NCBI RefSeq assembly: GCF_003814815.1
Contig: NZ_RKQQ01000002.1
Location: forward strand, 248,001 to 312,000
Direction: 5' to 3'
DNA length: 64,000 bases
Source: Salisediminibacterium halotolerans
Lineage (GTDB): Bacteria > Bacillota > Bacilli > Bacillales > Salisediminibacteriaceae
The notes beneath the pieces were generated by a model, which did not search any database, had not been told where the DNA came from, and saw only the letters and a program-made list of their open reading frames with translations. Of this stretch, positions 56,437 to 64,000 are shown one piece after another (position 1 is the stretch's first letter; the number at the start of each line of letters is the position of its first letter). A program made the translations under genes and the position numbers.

Positions 56437-56457
56437 AAGCAGGTTAAAAATTAACAA

Positions 56458-56495
56458 AAAAAGGGCCTTCTATGGGGGAACATAGAAGGCCGTTT
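56458..56495. terminator. Hairpin after yqgX
   Basis: GGCCTTCTATG and CATAGAAGGCC form an 11-bp stem. The A run lies 5' and no real T run lies 3', so termination on the plus strand may be incomplete. Confidence 0.6.
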
Positions 56496-56551
56496 GGGGA
56501 GTTAATCAAGTATCAATGAACTTTGAGGGGAGGGGGAACTCCCGAAGATCA

Positions 56552-56584
56552 TTGTCTCACTGACAATTCACATTATAATGTGAA
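56552..56584 (+). promoter_or_regulatory. Promoter with an 18-bp palindromic operator over the -10 box
   Basis: TTGTCT (56552-56557), a 16-base spacer and TATAAT (56574-56579). The -10 box lies inside a perfect palindrome TTCACATTATAATGTGAA (56567-56584). A dimeric repressor bound there would block polymerase. I cannot name the regulator. Confidence 0.6.
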
Positions 56585-56635
56585 GAAAACAATATGTCAA
56601 CAGTGTTAACTTTATTTATTAAAGGAGTAATCAAT

Positions 56636-57769
56636 ATGTGCAGTGTCGCGGAACAATTGCGTAAAAGAGGAAACGGACCTTGGGATATGGCGACGTTTAT
56701 CGAAACCGCTCTTTACGATTTGTCAGCAGGCTATTACCAATCTGAGAAGATCAAGCTTGGAAAAGACGGCGATTTTTATACGAGCAATCATGTTCACCCC
56801 GTCTTCGGGCAAACTTTTGCCCGCTTTTTTGCTGATGTGATCAGCTCTGAACAGCTTTCGCCGGTAATTACTGAACTCGGGGCAGGAGAGGGAAGGTTCA
56901 GTTTATCTGTATTGGATTATTTCGCTGAATTTCATCCGGAAATATATGAGAGTTGTTATATGATCCTGATTGAGCAGAGCGGCGATCATCGGCAGCGCAT
57001 CGAAGCAGCCCTTGCCGGACATAAGGGTAAATTTGATATATATCAGAGTATAAGTGAAGCGGTCAAGGCTAACCCCGAATTAGAAGGGATCATTTTTTCC
57101 AATGAATTTTTTGATGCCCTCCCGGTTCACCAAGTCGAGCGCCATGCTGAAAAATGGTATGAAGTATTTGTTGAAGATCAAAATGATAAGTTGGCTGAAC
57201 GAGTTTTTAAGTGTGAAAATGATCGGCTTTTGCAATGGCTCGCTCAGTTTGGTCCGGACATTCCTGATGGTTTTCGCACAGAAGCAAGCCCATTAATGGA
57301 AGCTCGTTTAAAACAGCTTGCTTCATGGCTGAAGCGCGGTATACTCGTGACAGCAGATTACGGTTACCGTGATGAAGAATTGAAAAGACCGGAACGTAAA
57401 GAAGGTTCGTTAAGAGGGTACAGAAACCATGAACTTGTTCATAATCCGCTGGAGTCTCCGGGAGAAATGGATTTAACGCATCACATTCATTGGGACGCGT
57501 ATGATAAAGCAGCTGAACTGAACGGTTTAGAGACGATTATTCATGAGCGGCAAGACCAATTTTTACTGAAAGCAGGCCTTTTTTCCTTTCTGCAAACGCC
57601 TGATACGATCGACCCTTTCTCGGATGTGTTTAAATTAAACCGGGCGATTCAAAGTTTTGTTCAACCCGGGGGCATCAGCTCCGCCTTTCAAGTGGATGTT
57701 AAAGGGAAAAACTTAGCAAATACGGTTCATTACCGTTATTTTAATGAGGATCCTTACCGGATCAAGTAA
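56636..57769 (+). CDS. SAM-dependent methyltransferase, MidA/NDUFAF7 (DUF185) family
   Basis: The 377-residue protein has GDFYTSNHVHPVFGQTFARFF and VITELGAGEGRFSLSVLDYF (SAM motif I, about 82-102), then IIFSNEFFDALPVHQ (motif IV region) and TADYGYRDEEL. This is the COG1565 family, whose mitochondrial member methylates an arginine of a complex I subunit; the bacterial target is unknown. AAAGGAG precedes the ATG at 56636. Expression probably depends on the palindromic operator 50 bp upstream. Confidence 0.9.
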   Translation: MCSVAEQLRKRGNGPWDMATFIETALYDLSAGYYQSEKIKLGKDGDFYTSNHVHPVFGQTFARFFADVISSEQLSPVITELGAGEGRFSLSVLDYFAEFHPEIYESCYMILIEQSGDHRQRIEAALAGHKGKFDIYQSISEAVKANPELEGIIFSNEFFDALPVHQVERHAEKWYEVFVEDQNDKLAERVFKCENDRLLQWLAQFGPDIPDGFRTEASPLMEARLKQLASWLKRGILVTADYGYRDEELKRPERKEGSLRGYRNHELVHNPLESPGEMDLTHHIHWDAYDKAAELNGLETIIHERQDQFLLKAGLFSFLQTPDTIDPFSDVFKLNRAIQSFVQPGGISSAFQVDVKGKNLANTVHYRYFNEDPYRIK

Positions 57770-57773
57770 CGTA

Positions 57774-57805
57774 AAAACCCGAGACCGGCTGCCGGTCTCG
57801 GGTTT
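57774..57805. terminator. Bidirectional terminator
   Basis: AAAACCCGAGACCGG and CCGGTCTCGGGTTTT form a 15-bp stem between the convergent methyltransferase and yqgY genes. Confidence 0.93.
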
Positions 57806-57820
57806 TGCATTACTGCTGTT

Positions 57821-58066
57821 TTAGTGTCCGCCGATTTCCGGGACCATCATAAAGGTGGTATACCAGGTAAATCCGACGAAAAACAATGTTAAATACGCGC
57901 CAAAAATGTAGACATACATTCGTTCGGAAAGTTTTAAATAACTGACGGCGATAAAAATCGCTGTTTGCAAGAAGAAGAGCAACGCAGCTCCGTTCATGTC
58001 TCCGACTAAGAATAAAACGGCAAAAATTCCTGTCCAGAAAGCGAGTACGCGGTACATTCGTTCCAT
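57821..58066 (-). CDS. yqgY: Small membrane protein DUF2626 (YqgY)
   Basis: The 81-residue protein has three hydrophobic segments (about 6-20, 25-40, 49-68) and the DUF2626 pattern MERMYRVLAFWTGIFAVLF. The ATG at 58066 lies nine bases after AAGGAGG; an in-frame TTG at 58075 is closer to that site than usual. Position matches B. subtilis yqgY. The function is not known. Confidence 0.88.
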   Translation of the reverse strand: MERMYRVLAFWTGIFAVLFLVGDMNGAALLFFLQTAIFIAVSYLKLSERMYVYIFGAYLTLFFVGFTWYTTFMMVPEIGGH

Positions 58067-58187
58067 TTCATTCAACCTCCTTAACCGACCCGGTCAGCCC
58101 ATTTCAGTGACAAATTTGTGAAGAATTAAGTTCACTTTATTATAAAACGAACCGGCTTCTTTGTAAATGTTTTCGGGCAGAAAGCTT

Positions 58188-58895
58188 TTAGGAGGATACA
58201 ATCGCTGTCGTATATGTGCATGCAAGTTCATTTTGTTTCATCATGTTCGCCTCTTCTTTCAGTTCTAAGTCTGGAAAGAAGTATTGAAAAATTCCGTTCA
58301 TTAATGAATGGTGCATCGCGCATACGCCGCGATTATCTTTAGCAACTTCTTTAAACGTGCAATTGTATATCCGGAATGTAATTTCTTCCTTTTGTTCATC
58401 ATAGTGCAGTTCAGGATTTAATCCTTGGTTGATCGCAATTTGTTCGATAAACTTCGTTTTTTCTGCCGGAGCCATCGCTTCAGGGTTTTGATTGAAAGAT
58501 GATACAAATTCATGTGCTGCTTCATAACCGAACTTCAATCCTGTTTTTCGTAAGGCTTCGATTCCTTCGTAACCTAATGAAGCAAGCGAATCAATCGCTA
58601 TCTCTGCCAAGCGCTGATAATCACGGAAAGGAAATTGAATGCTGATAACCTCATCGGAAAGACGGTAGAAGCGGCTTGGACGTCCGCCTTTACCGGTTTT
58701 TTTCGTATCGGAGACGAGCATGTTAACCTCTTCGAGTTTGGATAAGTGCAAGCGTGCGACATTGGCGTGAATTTTAAACGTGTCGGCAATCTCTTGGACC
58801 GTAACATCACGTTTTTGCTTGCCGATGTATTGATATATAGAATAACGTGTCGGATCCGATAAAACGCCTGTGATCTTTAACGTGTGCTGTTCCAT
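58188..58895 (-). CDS. Winged-helix transcription regulator with C-terminal cysteines (SufR-like)
   Basis: The 235-residue protein has an N-terminal winged helix (about 5-75; LSDPTRYSIYQYIG, EIADTFKIHANVARLHLSKLEE) with the wing GKGGRPSRFYRLS. The C-terminal domain has Cys-x12-Cys (NC ... GVCAMHH) and a further Cys near the end (LACTY). Such spacing recalls the Fe-S sensing SufR group. It may be a redox or iron-sulfur sensor; the regulon is unknown. I chose the ATG at 58895. A repeated AGTATA motif (58918-58936) lies in its promoter region and could be an autoregulatory site. Confidence 0.82.
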   Translation of the reverse strand: MEQHTLKITGVLSDPTRYSIYQYIGKQKRDVTVQEIADTFKIHANVARLHLSKLEEVNMLVSDTKKTGKGGRPSRFYRLSDEVISIQFPFRDYQRLAEIAIDSLASLGYEGIEALRKTGLKFGYEAAHEFVSSFNQNPEAMAPAEKTKFIEQIAINQGLNPELHYDEQKEEITFRIYNCTFKEVAKDNRGVCAMHHSLMNGIFQYFFPDLELKEEANMMKQNELACTYTTAIVSS

Positions 58896-59047
58896 ATCAT
58901 ACGTCACTCCCGTTATTAGTATACTTTCAGTATAGTACAGGGGGAATCATAAATAAATGGCTTTACAATCTAAACATGTGACTAATGTGTTAAATGTCAT
59001 AATTCGTTAACATTTTTGCGGATATTTTCAGCTTTTATCAAAATGAT

Positions 59048-59073
59048 GTTTAAGCTCGATTTAATTAAGGTAA
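59048..59073 (+). promoter_or_regulatory. Possible SigB-type promoter of the YtxH-like gene
   Basis: GTTTAA (59048-59053), a 14-base spacer and AGGTAA (59068-59073), against the SigB consensus GTTTAA-N12-14-GGGTAT. General stress control of ytxH genes is known in B. subtilis. A SigA-like TATAGT lies at 59078-59083 as an alternative. Confidence 0.4.
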
Positions 59074-59124
59074 TGAATATAGTACTAGAAATACTTTACA
59101 TACTAAAATAAGGAGGCACTACAC

Positions 59125-59580
59125 ATGAGTAAAATGGACACTAAAGATTTTGTTATCGGCGCAGTAGTAGGCAGTTTAATCGGAGCAGCCACAGCGGTGC
59201 TTTTTGCCCCTAAATCAGGAAAAGAAATCCGTACGGATATTAATGAGCGGGCAACCGATGTAAAAGAAAAGGGAACGGAATATACGCAAGCTGCTAAAGA
59301 AAAGACAGAAGAATGGTCGCAAGTAGCGAAAGAAAAAACGGACGATTTAACGCATCAAGCTAAATATCAATGGGAGCGCGTAGCTGATAAAGCAACAGGC
59401 GTATCAGAAAAAGCGTCCAAAATGGGCGAAGAGCTTGCCGAAGACGTCCGTGAAATCATGGAAACGGAAAAAGATGAAGGGAAAAAATTGGCGAAACAAG
59501 TTGTCAATGAAATAGAAGAAACGAAAGAACGCTTAAAAGAAGATGTGGAAAGTTATAAAGAAAATAAAGATGAGAACTAA
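59125..59580 (+). CDS. YtxH domain general-stress-type protein
   Basis: The 151-residue protein has a glycine-rich membrane-type segment (FVIGAVVGSLIGAATAVLFAPKSGKEIR, about 8-35), the YtxH signature, followed by a long charged helical repeat (about 36-151; TEEWSQVAKEKTDDLTHQAK-like units) that resembles LEA/desiccation-type coiled regions. The function is not known beyond stress association. An AAGGAGG site precedes the ATG. Confidence 0.88.
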   Translation: MSKMDTKDFVIGAVVGSLIGAATAVLFAPKSGKEIRTDINERATDVKEKGTEYTQAAKEKTEEWSQVAKEKTDDLTHQAKYQWERVADKATGVSEKASKMGEELAEDVREIMETEKDEGKKLAKQVVNEIEETKERLKEDVESYKENKDEN

Positions 59581-59611
59581 AAAAACGGCAGCGAAAGCTG
59601 CCGTTTTTTTA
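59580..59611 (+). terminator. Terminator after the YtxH-like gene
   Basis: ACGGCAGC and GCTGCCGT with a GAAA tetraloop, followed by seven T. Confidence 0.93.
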
Positions 59612-59739
59612 TTGCTGGGGAAATAACGCCTATAGAGCTGTTTGCCCATTGCAAATTTTTTTTGCTGAAAAGAAGGAGTTTTAAAAAAAACGCCGAATAT
59701 AATTAGCGTAAGACTAAATATCGATACAGGTGGTGGTTT

Positions 59740-60819
59740 ATGTCTATGGACGTTGAACAGCGTGCGAAACTGATTATCGGCCGGGCAGTGAAGATGCAAG
59801 CATCTGATGTTCATTTTATTCCGAAAGAAAAAAGGGGAATACTCCGGTACCGGATGGATGGACAGCTCTACGACTCGGAAGATATTCCAGAAGCTATGAT
59901 CTTGAAAATGATTGCCCATTTTAAATTTATTTCCGGTATGGATCCGGGTGAACGAAGACGTCCGCAAAGTTCAGGTCTTATGATGAGCTTGAATGGCCGC
60001 GAGATTGACCTGCGCCTTTCGACTTTTCCCGTCTCTTCGAACGAAACACTCGTTATCCGCGTTTTTCCCCAAGCTCAGACACACCGAATTTCCCAACTTG
60101 CATTATTTCCTGAACAAGCACAAGCATTACAGCACCTCATAAAACAACCCCAAGGATTACTTCTCTTTTGCGGCCCCACAGGCACTGGCAAAACGACCTC
60201 ACTATACTCCTTGCTTCATGAACGTTACGCTCTCGAACCAGCGAATATTATCACATTGGAAGATCCGGTGGAGCAAAAACAAAGCCGGTTTTTACAAATG
60301 GAGATTAATGAAAAAGCCGGAGTGACATATGCTTCCGGGTTAAGAAGTCTTTTGCGTCACGACCCGGATATTATCATGATCGGTGAAATCAGAGACCAAG
60401 AAACTGCGGAAATCGCTGTGCGCGCAGCGCTGACCGGACATGTTGTCTTTAGCACCTTGCACAGTAAAACGGCTTCCGGCGCGATTAAAAGAATGAATGA
60501 TTTAGGTGTTCCTTACAGGGATTTACAAGAAGTTTTAAACGGTGTAGTTGCTCAGGAACTCGTTTCCTTAATTTGTCCGTATTGCGGCGAAGATTGTTCG
60601 CTTTATTGCCGAATGAAACGACAATCGCGGCGAAGAGCCGTTTATGAAATTTTAACCGCCTCTGATTTGCAGCAAGCTATCGAGCAGATCAAGGAACAAA
60701 CGGCTTATCCTGAAAAGAGAAATCATGCTTTACAAGGACAAATTAATAAAGGATATGCGCTCGGATATATCGAAAAATCGGTTTACCGCTTCAGCGCTAA
60801 AGGGGGCCGGGTATATTGA
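59740..60819 (+). CDS. comGA: Competence pseudopilus ATPase ComGA
   Basis: This 359-residue type II/IV secretion-type ATPase drives assembly of the DNA-uptake pseudopilus. It has Walker A FCGPTGTGKTTS, the Asp box LEDPVEQ, Walker B DPDIIMIGEIRD, the His box HVVFSTLHSKTA, and a C-terminal Cys pair CPYCGEDC. AGGTGG lies six bases before the ATG at 59740. A TATAAT box (59698-59703) has no good -35, as expected for an activator-dependent (ComK-type) promoter. It is the first of seven overlapping comG genes. Confidence 0.97.
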   Translation: MSMDVEQRAKLIIGRAVKMQASDVHFIPKEKRGILRYRMDGQLYDSEDIPEAMILKMIAHFKFISGMDPGERRRPQSSGLMMSLNGREIDLRLSTFPVSSNETLVIRVFPQAQTHRISQLALFPEQAQALQHLIKQPQGLLLFCGPTGTGKTTSLYSLLHERYALEPANIITLEDPVEQKQSRFLQMEINEKAGVTYASGLRSLLRHDPDIIMIGEIRDQETAEIAVRAALTGHVVFSTLHSKTASGAIKRMNDLGVPYRDLQEVLNGVVAQELVSLICPYCGEDCSLYCRMKRQSRRRAVYEILTASDLQQAIEQIKEQTAYPEKRNHALQGQINKGYALGYIEKSVYRFSAKGGRVY

Positions 60820-61838
60820 CCAAAGTGTTTCGCGATGATCGTGCCAGAGCAGAATTTCTCTTTCAGCTCGGTTCTTTATTGGACGGCGGCTATCCGCTCG
60901 GGGAAGCCGCAGCGCTTTACGAACGATTCAGTCAAGGAAAGCAGAAAGAATGGCTGACAAACGCCGTTTCGCACTTAAATACGGGCGGGATGATGGCCGA
61001 TTCGCTGCAGGAGGCAGGGTTTCCGAAAGAACTTGTCAGTTCGCTTCGATTTGCAGAAATGTACGGGGATTTGCAAAACGGTTTTTTGCGATCCGCTTCA
61101 ATATTACGGAAAAGGGCTGAAATGAAAGAACAGATCAAATCCGTTTTACATTATCCGGCTTTTCTTCTCGTCGGGTTTATCGCCATTATCGGGGTTATGG
61201 TACAAGGTGTGATTCCCCGTTTTGATGTATTTTTTGATTCCATGGGACATCAGCTTCCTTGGATTACGCAATTTGTTTTAAAGGCTTTTCAGTTTACGTA
61301 TGTCAGTCTGCTTGCTGGAATCGTTTTCTGCGTCTTGGCTGTCATATTCTCATTTCGGCGAAAAACAGCAGTTGAACAATGGAAAACATTATTAAAAATA
61401 CCTTTCGCAAAAAACTATTTCCGCAGCTTTTTGACGTATTATTTTCTCGCTCAGCTTTCACCGCTGCTCATAAACGGTTTTTCCTTAAGAGACAGCATAA
61501 AAACCATTGAGGAGGAAGCTTTGCATGAACTTTACCGAAACGAAGGAGCAAGGATAACAGCCTCTTTAAGAGAAGGGGAGCCGTTTGCCGAAGCGATTGC
61601 TGCCGCTCCTTATTACGTCGATCAGTTAACGGAAATTGTCGAAATCGGAGAATCGAAAGGGCGTTTAGGTGAAGAATTAGAACGTTTTTCAGCGTATTTA
61701 TTTTCACATATTTACAGCCAGACATACGAGCGGCTCCGTTGGTTTCAGCCTGTTTTTTTCGCGATCATCGGCGGGGTTGTGCTCATGCTGTTTTTATCAA
61801 TGATGATGCCGGTATTTACAATGATTGACGGAATTTAA
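60816..61838 (+). CDS. comGB: Competence pseudopilus membrane platform protein ComGB
   Basis: The 340-residue GspF/PilC-type polytopic protein has two repeated domains, with membrane segments at about 108-130, 160-180 and 310-332. VIPRFDVFFDSMGHQLPWIT is typical for the family. The TTG at 60816 overlaps the comGA stop. It anchors the pilus motor in the membrane. Confidence 0.94.
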   Translation: MTKVFRDDRARAEFLFQLGSLLDGGYPLGEAAALYERFSQGKQKEWLTNAVSHLNTGGMMADSLQEAGFPKELVSSLRFAEMYGDLQNGFLRSASILRKRAEMKEQIKSVLHYPAFLLVGFIAIIGVMVQGVIPRFDVFFDSMGHQLPWITQFVLKAFQFTYVSLLAGIVFCVLAVIFSFRRKTAVEQWKTLLKIPFAKNYFRSFLTYYFLAQLSPLLINGFSLRDSIKTIEEEALHELYRNEGARITASLREGEPFAEAIAAAPYYVDQLTEIVEIGESKGRLGEELERFSAYLFSHIYSQTYERLRWFQPVFFAIIGGVVLMLFLSMMMPVFTMIDGI

Positions 61839-61854
61839 ATCTGGAGGGATTGCA

Positions 61855-62172
61855 ATGAAAATGACAAAAATGAAAAATGAAAAAGGTTTCACTTTAATCG
61901 AGATGATGGTTGTGCTTCTAATTATATCCATATTGCTTTTAGTAATGGTGCCTGCGATGGCGAAAAACCAAGAAGTAGCCGGGTCGAAAGGCTGCGAAGC
62001 AACGATAGAACTGTTAAACGCACAAGTGATGGCGTTTGAAGCGGACAGAGGGGAACGCCCGTCCTCGTTGGAAGAGCTGGAAACAGAAGGGTATGTCGAC
62101 CGAATAACCTGCCCTGATGGTGATACTGAATTGACGTTAACCTCATCCGGGGTCGTTAAAGTTGAAGATTGA
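61855..62172 (+). CDS. comGC: Major pseudopilin ComGC
   Basis: The 105-residue prepilin has the type IV leader KNEKGFTLIEMMVVLLIIS, cleaved after Gly by ComC, and a hydrophobic helix (about 13-33). Two further Cys (KGCEAT and ITCPDG) may form the disulfide known for ComGC. GGAGGG precedes the ATG at 61855. Confidence 0.96.
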   Translation: MKMTKMKNEKGFTLIEMMVVLLIISILLLVMVPAMAKNQEVAGSKGCEATIELLNAQVMAFEADRGERPSSLEELETEGYVDRITCPDGDTELTLTSSGVVKVED

Positions 62173-62623
62173 GGCCAACAGATGGGCGAAGAATTCGCGC
62201 GGGGTGAGTTTGATTGAAATGATGATTGTCATGCTCATTCTTTCCTCATTATTGCTAATTACTGTTCCTGTTGTATCCGCCTCAGCAGAAGAACGGGAAT
62301 TCAATCAATTCGTCGAACAGCTCGAAAAAGACATGTATTATTACAAAATGCTTGCACGGACAGAAGGAAGAACGGTTCAGATGAGGTTTTCCGGACCGAA
62401 GCAAACTTACGGATTTTATTACGGGATTCAATTGATTGAAAGGCATACGATCCCCTCTAATGTTCACTTTCGGTCCGGAACGATTGCGATGAATGACATT
62501 TATTTTTATCCAACGGGAACCGTGCGCTCATCCGGAACAATTTTTATTGAACGGGATGACAAAAGGTATCGTTTGACATTTCAATTTCGAAGGGGGCGTT
62601 TTTATGTTGAACGGCTCTCTTAA
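62162..62623 (+). CDS. comGD: Minor pseudopilin ComGD
   Basis: The 153-residue prepilin has the leader SRGVSLIEMMIVMLILSS (cleavage after Gly; the usual Phe is Val) and a beta-rich C-terminus. It starts at a TTG (62162) that overlaps comGC by 11 bp. Order and size identify it. Confidence 0.92.
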   Translation: MKIEANRWAKNSRGVSLIEMMIVMLILSSLLLITVPVVSASAEEREFNQFVEQLEKDMYYYKMLARTEGRTVQMRFSGPKQTYGFYYGIQLIERHTIPSNVHFRSGTIAMNDIYFYPTGTVRSSGTIFIERDDKRYRLTFQFRRGRFYVERLS

Positions 62624-62921
62624 AGACGAAGGGTATATTTTTGCCGAAGTGATGTTGGCCGTTGTCTTAGTGGCTGTCATGTCGATGACCTTATTTCCTG
62701 TTTATACTCATGTGCAGGCAGAACGGCTGTATGTGTCTGAACAGAGAGAGGCGATCCATTTATTGTATTCCTACACCGCTGCAGCGGCAGATAGCTCAAA
62801 GAAAGTACACGCAATTGATGGCGAGTTTAATGAGTATACAGTCACCGTTGAACCGAAGTACGTCTGTATAAAATGGGAAGGGGCGACCGAGCGTGAGGCG
62901 CAGCATTGTTTTCCGAAATAA
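62604..62921 (+). CDS. comGE: Minor pseudopilin ComGE
   Basis: The 105-residue protein has a degenerate prepilin leader (KDEGYIFAEVMLAVVLVAVM; Glu at +5 kept) and a hydrophobic helix at about 12-32. It overlaps comGD by 20 bp. The assignment rests mainly on operon order. Confidence 0.88.
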   Translation: MLNGSLKDEGYIFAEVMLAVVLVAVMSMTLFPVYTHVQAERLYVSEQREAIHLLYSYTAAAADSSKKVHAIDGEFNEYTVTVEPKYVCIKWEGATEREAQHCFPK

Positions 62922-63375
62922 TGAACATCACACAAAAGGATTTACGCTCATCGAAACAATGTTTGCGTTATTATTGATGTTGATGTTTGCGGCCCTTTTT
63001 TTAACAACAGCCTATGTTTTTTTCTTTGCAGATCAACTCGGATCTCACCACGGTGAAGAAGAATTAGGTATTTTTATGACGGATATGAAAAGGTTGTTCG
63101 ACCGTTCGGAAGATTACTGGGTAAGCGAGGACGGCAAGGTTTTACAAATAATTGAGCGGGATCGTGAGGAAATTACTTCGTTTGAACTGTATGAAGATAA
63201 AATCCGCCGCCGGGTGAGCGGGAGCGGACATGTCGTGTGGATGCAGTTTGTTGAAGATTTTCGTGTATATGAAGAACGCTCAGGCATAAGGTTTGAAATA
63301 ACCCTAGAAGGAAAAATTTACCACCGTTCATTGATCCATCCTTCGCTATCTAAAGGATCGGGAGGTTCGGTATGA
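62893..63375 (+). CDS. comGF: Minor pseudopilin ComGF
   Basis: The 160-residue protein has the leader HTKGFTLIETMFALLLMLMF after about 15 residues and a C-terminal beta domain (RRVSGSGHVVWMQFVEDF). Starts at a GTG (62893) inside comGE, overlapping by 29 bp. The length is slightly above the B. subtilis form. Confidence 0.9.
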   Translation: MRRSIVFRNNEHHTKGFTLIETMFALLLMLMFAALFLTTAYVFFFADQLGSHHGEEELGIFMTDMKRLFDRSEDYWVSEDGKVLQIIERDREEITSFELYEDKIRRRVSGSGHVVWMQFVEDFRVYEERSGIRFEITLEGKIYHRSLIHPSLSKGSGGSV

Positions 63376-63746
63376 AGAATTGTTTTCGATTGAATGAACA
63401 TGGTTTCTTCTTGTTTGTCACTATGCTGATGCTTATTGTGTTTTCTGCTGTTACGATTCATGCGCTGGCTGTGTTTGACCGTGAAAAGGGGTTTATAATT
63501 ATGGAAATTCAGCATACTTACGCTGAACATTATTTTGACAACGGTTTAGATGCTGTCAAAAAAGCGATTCAAAACGATGAATCAACAAATTTTACGCTCA
63601 TGTACGATCAAGGCGAAGTGAATATTATGACCGAGATGTCAGACGAGGACTACGATGTTATTATTGCTGCACAATATCAAACTTATGAGCGTGACCGTCG
63701 TTATTTATTTGATCAAAACGGCGAGCTGATTCGGCGCATCCGATGA
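63372..63746 (+). CDS. comGG: ComGG-like protein
   Basis: The 124-residue protein has a short basic N-terminus (NCFRLNEHGFFLFVTMLMLI) resembling a degenerate prepilin leader, with the helix at about 11-33. Its last part is acidic. It overlaps comGF by 4 bp and is the last gene of the comG operon. The call is by order, since ComGG proteins are poorly conserved. Confidence 0.88.
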   Translation: MKNCFRLNEHGFFLFVTMLMLIVFSAVTIHALAVFDREKGFIIMEIQHTYAEHYFDNGLDAVKKAIQNDESTNFTLMYDQGEVNIMTEMSDEDYDVIIAAQYQTYERDRRYLFDQNGELIRRIR

Positions 63747-63763
63747 GGTATTGTAAAAAAACG

Positions 63764-63793
63764 TTGCCGGTTAAATTTATTTGATGGTAAGAT
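63764..63793 (+). promoter_or_regulatory. SigA promoter of the glycine riboswitch transcript
   Basis: TTGCCG (63764-63769), an 18-base spacer and TAAGAT (63788-63793), about 40 bases before the first aptamer. Confidence 0.55.
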
Positions 63794-63834
63794 AAAAGTA
63801 TTAACGACTAACTTCATATTTGCGAATGATAATA

Positions 63835-64000
63835 AGGGGAGAGAATGACAGATCAGGTCATCGCCGAAGGAGCAAACGCAGTGCGTGAATCTCTCAGGCA
63901 GCCAGACTCTTATTGGACGCACCTCTGGAAAGGGCTTAAATATCGGTCCACCGATGGGGAAACCGTGCCGGCAAATGCTTGCGCGGGTAAAACTCTCAGG
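63835..64000 (+). ncRNA. Tandem glycine riboswitch, 3' end cut by the window
   Basis: The first aptamer runs from GGGGAGAG with CGCCGAAGGAGCAAACGCAG and GAATCTCTCAGGCA. The second begins near CTCTGGAAAG with CACCGATGGGGAAACC and reaches AAAACTCTCAGG at the window end. These are the hallmark sequences of gcvT-type glycine riboswitches. The glycine cleavage operon (gcvT-gcvPA-gcvPB) should follow, as it does near comG in B. subtilis. Glycine binding should turn expression on. Confidence 0.96.

Noticed and set aside
59641-59703. ComK boxes (AAAA-N5-TTTT pairs) before comGA
   Set aside because: The nearest match is AAAG-N5-GTTT, and I found no second box at a proper distance. ComK control is plausible from the weak -35, but the sites cannot be supported.

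Overview
The window reads as a chromosomal segment of a low-to-mid GC Bacillaceae bacterium (Firmicutes). The gene order follows the Bacillus subtilis yqeZ-to-comG region almost step by step: nfeD-floA-phoH-pgpH-ybeY-dgkA-cdd-era-recO-glyQS-ccpN-yqfL-yaiI/yqxD-dnaG-sigA-cccA-trmK-yqfO-ispH-cshB-nfo ... zur-yqfW-ispG ... sodA-pbpA-rpmG-yqgN ... yqgP-yqgQ-glcK-yqgV-yqgW-yqgX ... yqgY-comGABCDEFG-[glycine riboswitch]. Many surface and secreted proteins are strongly acidic, which fits a halophilic or haloalkaliphilic lifestyle (inference). The sporulation genes that sit in this block in B. subtilis (yqfC, yqfD, yqfQ) are missing, which hints at a non-sporulating lineage.

Layout. 1-7.7 kb: membrane-microdomain, RNA/ribosome maturation and c-di-AMP turnover genes in one tightly packed cluster. 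7.7-13.4 kb: recO, a glycyl T-box leader with glyQ-glyS, then the gluconeogenic repressor ccpN and its partner kinase yqfL. 13.4-17 kb: the macromolecular-synthesis operon yqxD-dnaG-sigA behind its own promoter. 17-25 kb: a membrane protein, a glycerophosphodiesterase, cytochrome c550, trmK, yqfO, ispH, a CarD-like regulator, cshB and nfo. 25-35 kb: an accessory-looking insert relative to B. subtilis, with a Mn-type ABC ATPase/permease pair, a secreted lytic transglycosylase, ppk-ppx, and a zinc-type ABC operon (ATPase with a His-rich tail, two permeases, zur). 35-41 kb: yqfW, ispG, a YpuA-like protein, a second NfeD protein, a DUF1189 protein and a Na/Pi transporter behind a PhoP box. 41-44.4 kb: three tRNAs, a HesB/YqkB-like gene with an in-frame TGA at a conserved cysteine, sodA, and a candidate 6S-type RNA. 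44.4-59.6 kb: pbpA and the yqz/yqg housekeeping block. 59.7-63.7 kb: the complete comG competence pseudopilus operon. 63.8 kb to the end: a tandem glycine riboswitch cut by the window edge.

Two findings stand out. First, the gene at 42218-42577 has the HesB/YqkB Cys-Gly-Cys motif with the second Cys codon replaced by TGA while the frame continues intact, so it is a candidate selenoprotein (or a very recent nonsense mutant). Second, four copies of a non-coding, palindrome-rich repeat (359-411 bp without the nested insertion) occur in the window. Each lies directly between two copies of the local Rho-independent terminator hairpin. This looks like a mobile element that targets terminators and duplicates the whole hairpin, leaving both neighbouring genes terminated. 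One copy is itself interrupted by a 266-bp MITE with 17-bp inverted repeats and a 9-bp target duplication.

How the genes work together: metal homeostasis (Mn and Zn ABC transporters, Zur, Mn-type superoxide dismutase, a zinc-free-type L33), phosphate handling (PhoP-box Na/Pi transporter, ppk/ppx), central carbon control (CcpN, YqfL, glucokinase, lactate dehydrogenase), isoprenoid synthesis (ispG, ispH), cell envelope (pbpA, transglycosylase, dgkA) and DNA uptake (comG). All functional calls come from reading motifs and synteny; no database search was run.
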